Shown here: positions 18,573-27,393 of the stretch, one piece after another
Position numbering within the stretch: position 1 is the first letter of the stretch
Layout: each line of letters begins with the position of its first letter
Assembly (NCBI RefSeq): GCF_000227135.1
Contig: NC_018253.1
Location: forward strand, 239,477 to 303,476
Length of the DNA stretch: 64,000 nt
Direction: 5' to 3'
From: Leishmania donovani
Taxonomy: Eukaryota > Euglenozoa > Kinetoplastea > Trypanosomatida > Trypanosomatidae
The notes under the pieces: generated by a model
The model's input: only the letters and a program-made list of their open reading frames with translations
Told to the model about the DNA's origin: nothing
Databases searched by the model: none
Translations under genes and position numbers: made by a program

Positions 18573-18800
18573 CTGTACGATGGATGCGCACACCCGAGAA
18601 GGAGTGAGCGAGGAACGAGCAGAGAATGTTGGTGGCGGCGGTTTGTGTATGTGCGCGCCCGCACGGGGAACGGATACGCAGGGGTAGAGATGGGGTGTTG
18701 CATAGGCGCATCGGCAACGAAAAGACGGCGATAGAACAGAGCGAGCGAGAGGAAGCGAACAGAAGAGGGAGGAGGTGGGGAGGAGACGAGGATAACGCGA
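18573..18800 (-). promoter_or_regulatory. Predicted pyrimidine tract and acceptor for S16
   Basis: The minus strand is C/T-rich from 18800 to about 18720. The first AG after it is at 18573-18574, giving a short leader of about 33 bases. The gap of about 140 bases between tract and AG is long, so the exact site is uncertain. Confidence 0.35.
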
Positions 18801-19714
18801 TAGGCAAGGGAAGCGTCCGATGGGGGAAAGGGTGCCTCGCCCCAACGAGCACCCCTCTGCATCAGCCCCTTCCCCGACGCGTGCATCGAGTCATTGGCGT
18901 CAAATCCGAGAAAGAGCGTGGGCCAGAGAAGCAGGGTGAGGTCGAGGGCAAGGGCGTGTGGTGTAGAAGGCGCAGCGACGGCCGCAGAGATGCGAGCTAG
19001 GGCGAGTGCCTCGGAAGACTCCGTTACCGCCCGTCTCCCTCCGCCTGATGAGGTTTAAGCACCTCAGCAGCAGTGGCGGCTTCCTCAACGCCTTGCCCCT
19101 CCGTGCGCCTCTCCTCGATACGATTACACCGAAGTGTTTGTACGACGCCTCTACGCACGTATGCCTGCACACAACTGGTATGTGAGAAACGCATCACCGT
19201 GCATCCGTATTCGCCATCCATCATTAGTCAGCCAACACCTCTTCGGGAAAGAGGACGAGAACACACGCACACACACGCAGAGAGAGTGAGAGTCAGGTAC
19301 AACAACTCGCAAGCGGTGTGGGGAGGGAAGAGGAGAGGAGAGGAGGTGGGTCCCCCCTCGTGCGCAAAAAAAAAGCCTTTTGTTTTTCCGTCCTCACAGC
19401 AACACCGCATGCACGCTCACATGCGCGGCAGTCGATCCCACGCCGCCCGCCCCGCACTCCGCATCGGCGTCTACCACGGGACCGACGCCGTTGTTCACTT
19501 TGCGCGTCCTTCCCCGCCTGCGACACGGTGAGCAGCTGACTGGGGCACGCAGAGGGAGCGAGGGACAAAAAGAAATGGAGGCGCACACACCGAGAGACAG
19601 GGAGGTGTGCACGTGTGGGTGGGTGGGTGCGCCTTTCTCCGACTCGCCCATAGCAGTCCCCCTAAGACATCTTTCAGAGCGCATCGGCCCCGCCTGTGCT
19701 CCCCCTCTCTCCCT
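18801..19714. other. Spacer between the HSP70-like gene and S16
   Basis: No gene is seen. It contains the 3' untranslated region of the HSP70-like gene. Features are an A run near 19366-19375, short CA runs near 19262-19280, and purine-rich blocks on the plus strand near 19318-19350. Confidence 0.45.
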
Positions 19715-22549
19715 TCAACGAAACAGGCGAGCCGACATCTCCTTCTGTCGCTCCTGCACCATCCTCTCCTCTTCCTTCGCCTGCTCCACCGCCTTCTGCT
19801 CCGCGGCGTCCAGGTCGGCCTGCAGCTGTACCATGTCCACCGCTCCCTCCGTGATGGTCATGGTCTGCAGATCAACCGCCAGGTCTCTCTTCGCAATGTG
19901 CTCGGCAGACGGCGGATCGTCTACAGGGTAGTGCGTCTGCAGGGCCAATTTCATCTCCATCATTGTCATGGGCCGGAGCAGGTCCCTCAACGGCACTGGC
20001 TCGCCCACAACTTCGCCCGCGTCGACGGCGGCCTTCACCTCCGTCCACGAGCCCTGCTCACCTGGGGGCGCAGGCGGCTCATGCCACGCCCGCTCCTCGA
20101 CCTGCGCCTGCAGGAACGAATTGCGGGCAGACTCGGCCACATCGATATCCGCGTTCATCAGCGCGGGGTGCCCTGCTTCGACAAGCTCCTGGGCGGCGCT
20201 GGCGGCTGCTGGCAGGGGGGCACGGCGGCGCAGAATCTTGGGTCCTGCCGCTGTGTTCGGCACCGCGCCACCCGCTTGTGTCTCTGTCTCTCTGATGCAC
20301 GATGGCTTCTCCGCTGCGTTTGTCGCGGCGTGTTCCGTGCAGTCGTCGCTGGTATCATTGTCATCCTCCGTCTCCGCAACGGTACCCGACACGGCGCGCA
20401 GCGTCCGCGCAAGTGTCTTGGAGAAGTCAATGGTGCCTGCCTTCGTCAGGCCTGCCACGTTGTCCGTCGCGAGTCCATCCAGCTCGTCCAGTGCCTCCTG
20501 CAGCTCCTTCACAACACGCAGCAGCTCCTCCTCGTGGTCGTGAAAGTTGTGCACCATGTACTGCCAGAACTTCAGTTGCTCACTGAGCTGCATAATCCGC
20601 TTTTCCTGCATGCCCTGCTTGCGATTTGAGTCGGCTGTGACACGGCGCATGACGAAGTTCGCTTCGCTCTCGGCCCGCTCGAGCAGCAGTCGACGTGCGC
20701 ACGTGGCCTCGAACTCCACCAGCTCCTTCGCGTAGTTCGCGATCTCCTCGTCAGAGAGCCCCTTGGCACGACCGCGCCATCGCGTGCCAATCGCATTAGG
20801 GTTCACGGTGCTCGTCATGAGCTTGAGATAGCGCCACAGCCGGCGGACGATGCCGCCGCCCTCGCGCAGTGACTGCACCGTGCCACTGACGAAGCGGGTG
20901 CTAGCTGTGAGCTCCGGAAAGCTGCCCTGCAGCATCCCACCGCGGATGCCGGCGCCGAGCGCGACGGCGTAGTCAGCCGGGCACGTGTCCTCCCGCACCA
21001 CCTTTTTCCCGAAGTACTCCTCGAGCAGGTGGCGGATGGGCGGGTCACGGGTCATGGCGCCGACCAGCAGGATGTTGTCGATGTCCGCAGCGGCGTAGCC
21101 GGTGTGCTCGAACAGCCTCTCGATGCACTGTAGGCAGCGGGCGCGCAGTGGGCGGGTGAGGGTGACGTACTCCTCGTGCGTGAGCGTCGCCTCCAGCGGC
21201 ACAATGTCGCGCAGCTTGTCGGAAAAGTGGAAGGCGCGGTTGTAGCCGTAGTAGGTCTCGGTGGAGTGGGTGAAGTGTATCTTCGCCTTCTCCGCCTCCA
21301 GGATCAAGTTTCGGAAGGCCGCGACGCCTTGGCCGACGTTTCCCTCTTCTTCTTCGATCGGCACGCGCCACTTGCTCTCAAACTGCTTGGCGAAGTGCTG
21401 GGAGAGAACCGTGTCCCAGTCGTTGCCCCCCAGCATGGGGTCTCCGTGCGTGGCGACGAGGTTGAACATTTGCCGGTAGCGGTCGTGCTCCATGATCGCA
21501 CAGTCGAGTGTACCGCCACCGAGGTCAAAGACGAGAGAGCGCACGTAACGCTTGTTGCCGTATGCATCCGCTTCAGGAGTAGAGGACGAGGACGCGCCCG
21601 CCACCGCCTCGGAGTTGCCGCCGCTACTGCTACTTTGCGCTGCGGAGGCAGCGGTAGCGGTGGCAGATACAGGTGGGCTGGCCGCCGCACGTTGCTGCGC
21701 ATCCCTCTCCTCGCGCTTGAGCCTTTCCAGCACCGTGTACGCCAGGCACGCTGCCGACGGCTCGTCAATGACCTCCAGCACGTCAAAGCCCGCACAGAGC
21801 GCCGCGTCTTCGGTGGCCACCTTCTGCTGCGGTGTGAAGTACGCCGGCACGCTCACCACGGCCTGCTGCACTTCCTCGCCCAAGAACTTCTCGGCTTCGC
21901 TCTTCAGGTAGCGCAGGAACATGGCAATGATGTGCACAACTGTGTACGTGCGCCCCATGATCTCCACCGCCACCTCGCCCTTCTCGTTCACCGTTAAAAT
22001 GTTTGTCTTGGACAAGTTCGATTGCACGCGACCAAGCTCGCCAAAGCCGCGGCCGATGAGCCGCTTGCCACTGCAGAGTGTCGCGCTGGCGCTCGTGCGC
22101 GCACACGCGCGTGCCTCCTCGCCGAACATGCGAATCTGGTGATTCTTGTCGAAGGTGATGGCCGTCGGGTACACCCACGACCCCGTTGGCGACGGGATGA
22201 TCTTCGGCCGTCTCGTCGCGGCGTCAATGTAGCAAATACAGCTGTTTGTGGTTCCGAGGTCGATACCGATCACCCGCCCGCTACCCCGCTTCTCCCGGGT
22301 GTCCTCCTTGACGACATAGTAGCGGCTACGCGTGTCCTCCTCGAGCTTGCGGCGCCTCTCCGCTTCCATCTTGATTGCGTTCTGGTAGCTCACCGTCTTT
22401 CCCGGTCGGTTCGGCAAGCCGGACGACGGCCCGACCGAGCTGTTGGCACCGGGAGCCCCCATCCCTGGTGGCATCCCCGGCATTCCGCCCATGCTCGGGT
22501 TGCCCATTTGCAGCAGTGCGGTGCTGCGACGAAAGACGTGGCGGTGCAT
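19715..22549 (-). CDS. Divergent HSP70-family protein lacking the canonical beta substrate-binding domain
   Basis: The ATPase domain is recognisable: VIGIDLGTTNSCICYID (residues 93-109), VVSVPAYFTPQQKVATEDAA (231-250), VIDEPSAACLAYT (260-272), LVFDLGGGTLDCAIME (339-354), DPMLGGNDWD (370-379) and ILLVGAMTRDPP (493-504). A roughly 60-residue Ala/Ser/Gln-rich insert separates two of these (280-333). After LGAGIRGGMLQG (531-542) the usual DVTPLSLG linker and beta-sandwich are missing. Only about 55 residues precede GLSDEEIANYAKELVEFE (597-614), which matches the start of the HSP70 helical lid. The tail to residue 944 is Glu/Gln/Ala-rich with a final coiled-coil-like helix. The N-terminus (MHRHVFRRSTALLQMG) is basic and could target mitochondria. 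The frame extends upstream without good coding features, so the ATG at 22549 is used. Likely a specialised ATPase or co-chaperone rather than a general folding chaperone. Confidence 0.85.
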   Translation of the reverse strand: MHRHVFRRSTALLQMGNPSMGGMPGMPPGMGAPGANSSVGPSSGLPNRPGKTVSYQNAIKMEAERRRKLEEDTRSRYYVVKEDTREKRGSGRVIGIDLGTTNSCICYIDAATRRPKIIPSPTGSWVYPTAITFDKNHQIRMFGEEARACARTSASATLCSGKRLIGRGFGELGRVQSNLSKTNILTVNEKGEVAVEIMGRTYTVVHIIAMFLRYLKSEAEKFLGEEVQQAVVSVPAYFTPQQKVATEDAALCAGFDVLEVIDEPSAACLAYTVLERLKREERDAQQRAAASPPVSATATAASAAQSSSSGGNSEAVAGASSSSTPEADAYGNKRYVRSLVFDLGGGTLDCAIMEHDRYRQMFNLVATHGDPMLGGNDWDTVLSQHFAKQFESKWRVPIEEEEGNVGQGVAAFRNLILEAEKAKIHFTHSTETYYGYNRAFHFSDKLRDIVPLEATLTHEEYVTLTRPLRARCLQCIERLFEHTGYAAADIDNILLVGAMTRDPPIRHLLEEYFGKKVVREDTCPADYAVALGAGIRGGMLQGSFPELTASTRFVSGTVQSLREGGGIVRRLWRYLKLMTSTVNPNAIGTRWRGRAKGLSDEEIANYAKELVEFEATCARRLLLERAESEANFVMRRVTADSNRKQGMQEKRIMQLSEQLKFWQYMVHNFHDHEEELLRVVKELQEALDELDGLATDNVAGLTKAGTIDFSKTLARTLRAVSGTVAETEDDNDTSDDCTEHAATNAAEKPSCIRETETQAGGAVPNTAAGPKILRRRAPLPAAASAAQELVEAGHPALMNADIDVAESARNSFLQAQVEERAWHEPPAPPGEQGSWTEVKAAVDAGEVVGEPVPLRDLLRPMTMMEMKLALQTHYPVDDPPSAEHIAKRDLAVDLQTMTITEGAVDMVQLQADLDAAEQKAVEQAKEEERMVQERQKEMSARLFR

Positions 22550-23770
22550 GATGCTGTATGCGTGCGTGCGTGCATGCGTGGGCTTCCTCGGCTTCTGCAC
22601 GCTCTCCCTCACTCCGTAAGAGGGAGTACGATGAGCTAGGGTGGCGAAGGGATGTATGGCCGCTACTTGGAGTGTAAGCTACAGCGGATGCGTCGTGGCG
22701 AAAGCAAGCAGAGAAAAGGTGTGCATGAAGCAACGACGAGACTAGCAGCACTAACAGACATGTGGCGGAGCGGCGGGGTGGGCAGGAAACGATATAAAGA
22801 GCTCAAAGTTGTGAGTGAGGATTCTGTTGATGGAGTTGCAGCGGGCGATGAGTGATCTGCTGCAAGACAAGCACGGAGATGGAGGGAGAGGGGCAGCTGA
22901 AGACTGAGAAAGAAGGTCTTTGCTTGTAGGGATACAAACGTGTGTCTTCGCGCGCTGCGTTGTGAGCCTGCCCGTCTCGTAACTGGTGTGCGTGCGCGTG
23001 TATGTGGTGAAGCGCCTCCTCACACATACACGCACGCACAAAGAAGGACGAGAGAGAAGGCATGTGCACGAGTAAGTAGCAGATGAATGCATACCGGCGG
23101 GCATGGATGTGCCTGCGTTTGTGCTCGCGGCCGAAGAGGCGGGGGAGTGGGGAAGAGCCATGAGAAGAAGTGTAGTCAGCGATGCGGCATGAGGCGAGAA
23201 GCAGAGGAATAGATGCCGAGTAGCGCAACGTCACGACGCCATTCTGGCGCCCCCCCTCCACCCCGATGAAACGCCCGACGCCAACACTCCTACGCCCGGG
23301 AGTCAGCACCCCCGTCACATCCCTCCCCCTACCTCTCCCGCCTTGCACAAAGAGTGGGAAACAGCACCGACCTTCACACACACACACACGTATACAGGAA
23401 AGCGTGATGGAGCTTTCGCTACCGGTGGCTCACACAACGCCTCAATGCGCACACGCACACACGTGCGGCCATTCCTGTGCCCGTCGTCTCCAACGTCAAG
23501 TGCTGTGGCATTTTCGTCTTGTTCTGCGTGTGTGTGTGTGTGTGTGTGTGCGCAACAACACATGCGCGCATACTGTGCAGCACCGCCGCGTTCATGGCAC
23601 GGTCGTTGGCTGCAGCTGTGGGGCCAAAAAGAGATCAGGATGAGTGAGCAGAGCACCCAAGGGCAGGCACACGTGCACAGAGAATTCCAGCAGTCTGCGC
23701 ATGGGCAATCCGAATAATGCCGCTCTCTCGCCCGCGATCCGAGAATGGCTGCGGCCCTACCCCGCTCTCA
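22550..23770. other. Spacer between the OGFr-domain gene and the HSP70-like gene
   Basis: No gene is seen. It contains GT/CA repeats (23371-23390, 23527-23552) and a purine-rich plus-strand block at about 22875-22920 that could act as the pyrimidine tract for the HSP70-like transcript. Confidence 0.45.
23527..23552. repeat. GT dinucleotide microsatellite
   Basis: About 12 GT units in the 3' flank of the OGFr-domain gene. Confidence 0.85.
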
Positions 23771-24976
23771 CTAATCCGAGTCACTGTGAGTGAGCCTGTA
23801 CAGGCGTTTCTTTAGCCGCGTCTTGTGGCTTGACTCGACGTGCGGCTGCTGAACGAGTATCGGCAGCAAGGTGGCCTCAACCAGCGGCAGCAGGAACAGA
23901 AGACGGCCGTAACCCATCTCCTCCAAGAGAAACTCCACAAGCCGCACAGCCAGGCGCAGAAAGCCAATGTCGAGAAGGCTGCGCAGCACACGTGGAACGC
24001 CCGACTCGTAAAAGTTGAAGGAGTGGTAAGTGGGAGGTGGCGGCGGGCAAGCACGTCGCGCTTGATAAACGCTGTTGCCCTTGACGTCGTCGCCGTCGAC
24101 ATGGCTGCGCGTCCCTGCAGCAGTTGGGCCTGTGGCAAGCTGGGTAGTTGCGGCGGCGGTGGTGGGCATCCGGTAGAGCTCGAGCAGCGCGTACCGCTCC
24201 TGCCAGGCACGATGACGGTCCAGCAGACCACGCTCCTCCTCGTGCACGCGCCATCCGAAGAAGCGGAGCAGTACCACATAGCTGTAGTAGATACGATCCA
24301 TCAGTCCAGGTTCTCGGACAATGGCGAGATCGCTCTCCAGTAGGGGGCGGCGGAGCAGCAGCTCGTACAACTCGGAGGCAGAGCAGGAACTCTCAAAAGG
24401 GGCTGATGCCCCTTCCTCGGAGCCGGAAAAGTCTTGCTGCACGTGCGAGCTACACTTGCTGCTGCTGTTGTCTTGGCCAGAACACAAGACGGCGGGGTCA
24501 GTCGCGCCCGCCTCGTCACCCCAGCGGCAACAAGGGAAGAGCAAAGGTAGTAGCACGTGCCAGTGGAGGCGCAGAAACTCAAGCCCGTCAGACGACGCTA
24601 GCTGCAATGCGTAGTTCTCGTCCGCCACATCGCCCAGCCCGTTCACGGCTGCTGGGGGGAGAAGTGCCTGGTGCAGGTCGACCACCGAGAGTGGCGAGCC
24701 GTGAGACAGCAGCGAGGGGCTGCCGGTAGTCACCTCAGCTGGCGTTGCGGATGCCGGAGCAGAGACAGCCTTGTCGCCGTTGCTACCGTCGGTACTCGAG
24801 ATGACGTCGTCGAAGACAGGATCCGTTAGTTGAGTGAGGCTCCACATGCCACGGTAGAAGCGAACGCTGGGGTGGTGCTCGGCAGCGTCCGTTCGGCTCT
24901 GCCCGTCTCCCTCCACTGCCTCATCGGCAGTTGAGGCCTCGCAGCAGTGTTGCTGCTGCTGCTGATGTAACTCCAT
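23771..24976 (-). CDS. OGFr-conserved-region protein, 401 residues
   Basis: The protein shows the order of motifs of the opioid growth factor receptor conserved domain, found in eukaryotes and some bacteria and of unclear molecular role. VRFYRGMWS (residues 38-46) starts it. LRLHWHVLLPLLFP (135-148) fits the [NH]xYIQWLFP block. After an acidic/Ser insert come MDRIYYSYVVLLRFFGW (226-242), AWQERYALL (257-265) and a final helical pair VPRVLRSLLDIGFLRLAV and RLVEFLLEEMG (328-355), matching the family's ITRIL..LG..GL....LV.FL.EE pattern. Extra low-complexity inserts make it longer than the core domain. The open frame continues upstream to 25288 only through a GTG. The first ATG in frame is 24976 (MELHQQQQ), which lies just after a good splice acceptor at 25042. 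An out-of-frame ATG at 25035 precedes it, so the start is not settled. Confidence 0.75.
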   Translation of the reverse strand: MELHQQQQQHCCEASTADEAVEGDGQSRTDAAEHHPSVRFYRGMWSLTQLTDPVFDDVISSTDGSNGDKAVSAPASATPAEVTTGSPSLLSHGSPLSVVDLHQALLPPAAVNGLGDVADENYALQLASSDGLEFLRLHWHVLLPLLFPCCRWGDEAGATDPAVLCSGQDNSSSKCSSHVQQDFSGSEEGASAPFESSCSASELYELLLRRPLLESDLAIVREPGLMDRIYYSYVVLLRFFGWRVHEEERGLLDRHRAWQERYALLELYRMPTTAAATTQLATGPTAAGTRSHVDGDDVKGNSVYQARRACPPPPPTYHSFNFYESGVPRVLRSLLDIGFLRLAVRLVEFLLEEMGYGRLLFLLPLVEATLLPILVQQPHVESSHKTRLKKRLYRLTHSDSD

Positions 24977-25041
24977 GCCCTGCGCAGTGTAGTGTGGCGG
25001 ATGCGGTGCAGGAAGCAGTAGCGACGGGCGTACATAGCGAG

Positions 25042-25110
25042 CTAGGGAGAGAAGAGGCACAGAGAAGTGGAGATAGGCAGGGGACGTGAGAGTAGAGAGG
25101 GAGGTGAGCA
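25042..25110 (-). promoter_or_regulatory. Predicted splice acceptor for the OGFr-domain gene
   Basis: On the minus strand a C/T-rich tract ends GTGCCTCTTCTCTCCCTAG at 25042. This would leave a leader of about 65 bases to the ATG at 24976. The leader contains one out-of-frame ATG at 25035 that opens a 69-codon frame overlapping the main start. Confidence 0.45.
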
Positions 25111-25202
25111 GGGCACCAGCAACAGCCGCAGCATCACAGGCCAGTACCCGTGGGAGGTAGTCAGCGGCATACAGCGCGTCTGTGCCTATGTGTGCGCGTG
25201 TG

Positions 25203-25427
25203 TCACAACTGGAGAGCGATGGAGAGGAGACGGGAAAGTGTAGGTGGGTGGGACGGGAAGGGGGTACTAGGCGATAGACGAAGGGCACTCATGCCCGACT
25301 CTCGCACAAACTCCAGCACGTGCCTGCACACGTCGAGGAACGTCGTTGAAGTGCACCTCCCGTGATCGAGATATCGGTCATAGTGTGTCCGTCGCAGGCT
25401 TGCGTCTGTCTCTGTCGGGTTCTCCAT
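25203..25427 (-). CDS. Small open frame with coding-like composition upstream of the OGFr-domain gene
   Basis: This is a 74-codon frame starting at an ATG right after a short pyrimidine tract (25432-25451). Its middle, TSTTFLDVCRHVLEFVRESG, reads like an amphipathic helix with almost all G/C third positions. The C-terminal third is Pro/Ser/Leu-rich and less convincing. It could be a genuine micro-protein, an upstream ORF in a long OGFr leader, or the displaced N-terminus of the OGFr protein, whose own frame one base over also reads plausibly (DALYAADYLPRVLACDAAAV) before its first ATG. No family is recognised. Confidence 0.25.
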   Translation of the reverse strand: MENPTETDASLRRTHYDRYLDHGRCTSTTFLDVCRHVLEFVRESGMSALRLSPSTPFPSHPPTLSRLLSIALQL

Positions 25428-25742
25428 GCGGAGAATGGAGGAGAAGAACGTGGGCGCCGGGGTGTTTTATCAGATTAAGTGGAGACGGATGTGCGCACAC
25501 GCACACACGTGCGTGTGCGCGTGCGTGAAGAAAGACGCGGCCGCCTCGAGCAACAAGGCCTCAAAGGATGGAGGTGTGGGGTAGAGTGGTGGGAAAAGTC
25601 CTCCTGAAAGAGGGGAAGGAAAGGTGGAAAGGGGGCATCGTGAAAGAGGAATGCGTAGTGCGCCTTATCGAGAACAGCACGGGAGAGGTTGAGCGAGGCG
25701 ACCCGTTAGACGCGTTGGCGCTGTCTCGCCCGCCCCTTCCTT

Positions 25743-26258
25743 TCAGTCCTCCTGACGTCGATAGGGATGCAGCTGAGGCAACTGCACGACTGGCCGCGCT
25801 ACGGGAGCGCCACGGTAGCGCCCACGAAAGAGCTCTGTGTCGCTGTAGGGGGAGGGAAGGGTGTTCAGTGGCTGCGGAGCACAGTCCACTGCGGCACCGG
25901 TTTTCCACTTGAAACCAAACTGCACAATGTCCTTGAGCAGACGGCGCTTCTCGTAACTGCGCACGTCGGCGATGGTGCCTACAAGCTTCTGGTTCACGAA
26001 GAGAAGCGGGAGGGCCGGTGTGCCGGCTCTGATGATGAGCTGCTCGCGCAGCGAAATGGCGTGCACGTGGTGGTCGAGCTCCACGACCTTGAGACGGGTG
26101 GCATACCAGGATACGTAGTGGCGCATGTGACCCGTGTCGATGGCTTGAGAGCCCACCGTGAAGACGATCGCCCAATAGCGTTTTAGGTACTCATCGAGGC
26201 TGCTGGACAGGAAAGGCCGAAAGCGCGCATCGGCGCCGCGGACGCCGTGTGGGCTCAT
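25743..26258 (-). CDS. Glutaredoxin-fold protein without active-site cysteines
   Basis: The 171-residue product has the order of a glutaredoxin/thioredoxin-like domain. A first strand AIVFTVG (30-36) is followed by a helix where a glutaredoxin would carry CPYC, but here it reads SQAIDTGHMRHYVSWYATR with no Cys. Then come VVELDHHVHA (58-67), a helix, and TPALPLLFVNQKLVGTIADV (80-99), whose PLLFVN contains the expected cis-Pro and strand, followed by a helix to LLKDIVQFGF (107-116). The only Cys is in the Pro-rich tail, so thiol-disulfide chemistry is unlikely. A binding or adaptor role is the likelier inference. The frame is open upstream to 26387 via GTG only. The first ATG is 26258 (MSPHGVRG). 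Confidence 0.72.
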   Translation of the reverse strand: MSPHGVRGADARFRPFLSSSLDEYLKRYWAIVFTVGSQAIDTGHMRHYVSWYATRLKVVELDHHVHAISLREQLIIRAGTPALPLLFVNQKLVGTIADVRSYEKRRLLKDIVQFGFKWKTGAAVDCAPQPLNTLPSPYSDTELFRGRYRGAPVARPVVQLPQLHPYRRQED

Positions 26259-27277
26259 CTCTGCGGTGGTGCGCAACGGAGGAGTGGCAGCAGCGTCTGC
26301 GCAGGCGCGTGCGGAAGAGGCGTGCGGCTGGAGCGTCTGCTTTGCACCGCTCACAAGCCACGCCCACCCAGAGAGCCGCACCAGCACGCTTCCTCCGCTT
26401 CGTGCACAGGTGCGCCTGTCCCCTCACCTCTTCGCTCGTTTTGCGACGATGTGCGTCACTACTGGGTTCCTCCCTGTGCTCTGATGCTGCCATCCGTCCG
26501 AAGCGCACAGGCACACAGAGGCATGCAGACACGTACAAGACGCCGAGAGAGAGAGAGAAAGACGGGGATGGGGGAGAGGGCAACGTGACGCACATTGAAA
26601 GAGAGAAGAGGAGGACACGGGGCAGAATGCGCTTGCGCCATTTATGAGACGAATAAGCACAACGCCAGCATGCGCGGTGCCACCATCGCCGTGGCGAGAG
26701 TGGCCCTTGATGATGGCCATGGGAAAAGGCGAGGAGAGGAGGAGGAGGACAAGCGACCTCTGGGGAGGGAGGAGGGCTGCTGAGGCGTGTCTCGGCCCGC
26801 GCTTGCAGGTTTAAGTGATGAAAACGAAGAGAGAGAGCAGATGGAGGCTCCGTACATAGGAAAGGCTTCTACACTGCCCTCGCTCACCTACCTCGCCACC
26901 ACCGCCAAATCGTGCAACGCGGGGGAAACGTTTGAAGACCCGTCTCTCGGCCACTTTGGGCGAGTGCGTTGCGGGGTTCCCACCCTGCCCTTCCACCGCT
27001 TCCGCCACCGCCACCGTCCCACCTGTATCCACCTTGCTCACGCACAGATCCGCTTCCTTACCTCTCGCCCTCTCGCGACCATCCTTTTCTCTGTAGGGTG
27101 TCTACTTCTGGTCTGTGATATACACCGCAGCACACGCACACACACACGTACACATAAACTTACAAAGAGAGGGAGATCGAGGGAGGCACGCGTTGACGCC
27201 CTTGCGCACTTCGTCGAAAGACAACGCCGCCCCCCCCCTCTCTCGCTGTCCCTCCCTTGCCGTTACAGTTAATTCAT

Positions 27278-27314
<37 letters not shown>

Positions 27315-27393
27315 GCATGCGCGCAGGTGCACAGAGAGACGCGCAAGCGCACCAAAGCGTGGGCTCTCTTCGCTTTCCTCCTCGTCCCTGTCC
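26259..27393. other. Spacer between the PIF1-like gene and the glutaredoxin-fold gene
   Basis: No gene is seen. It contains a long GT repeat beside the PIF1-like stop and purine-rich plus-strand blocks at 26548-26620 and 26728-26772, the likely pyrimidine tracts for the glutaredoxin-fold gene. Confidence 0.45.
27279..27312. repeat. GT dinucleotide microsatellite
   Basis: About 17 pure GT units, the longest uninterrupted run in the window, about 80 bases beyond the PIF1-like stop codon. Confidence 0.95.

Noticed and set aside
24977..25288. 104-residue N-terminal extension of the OGFr protein
   Set aside because: It begins with GTG and contains a good pyrimidine tract with AG. Kept as an open question only.
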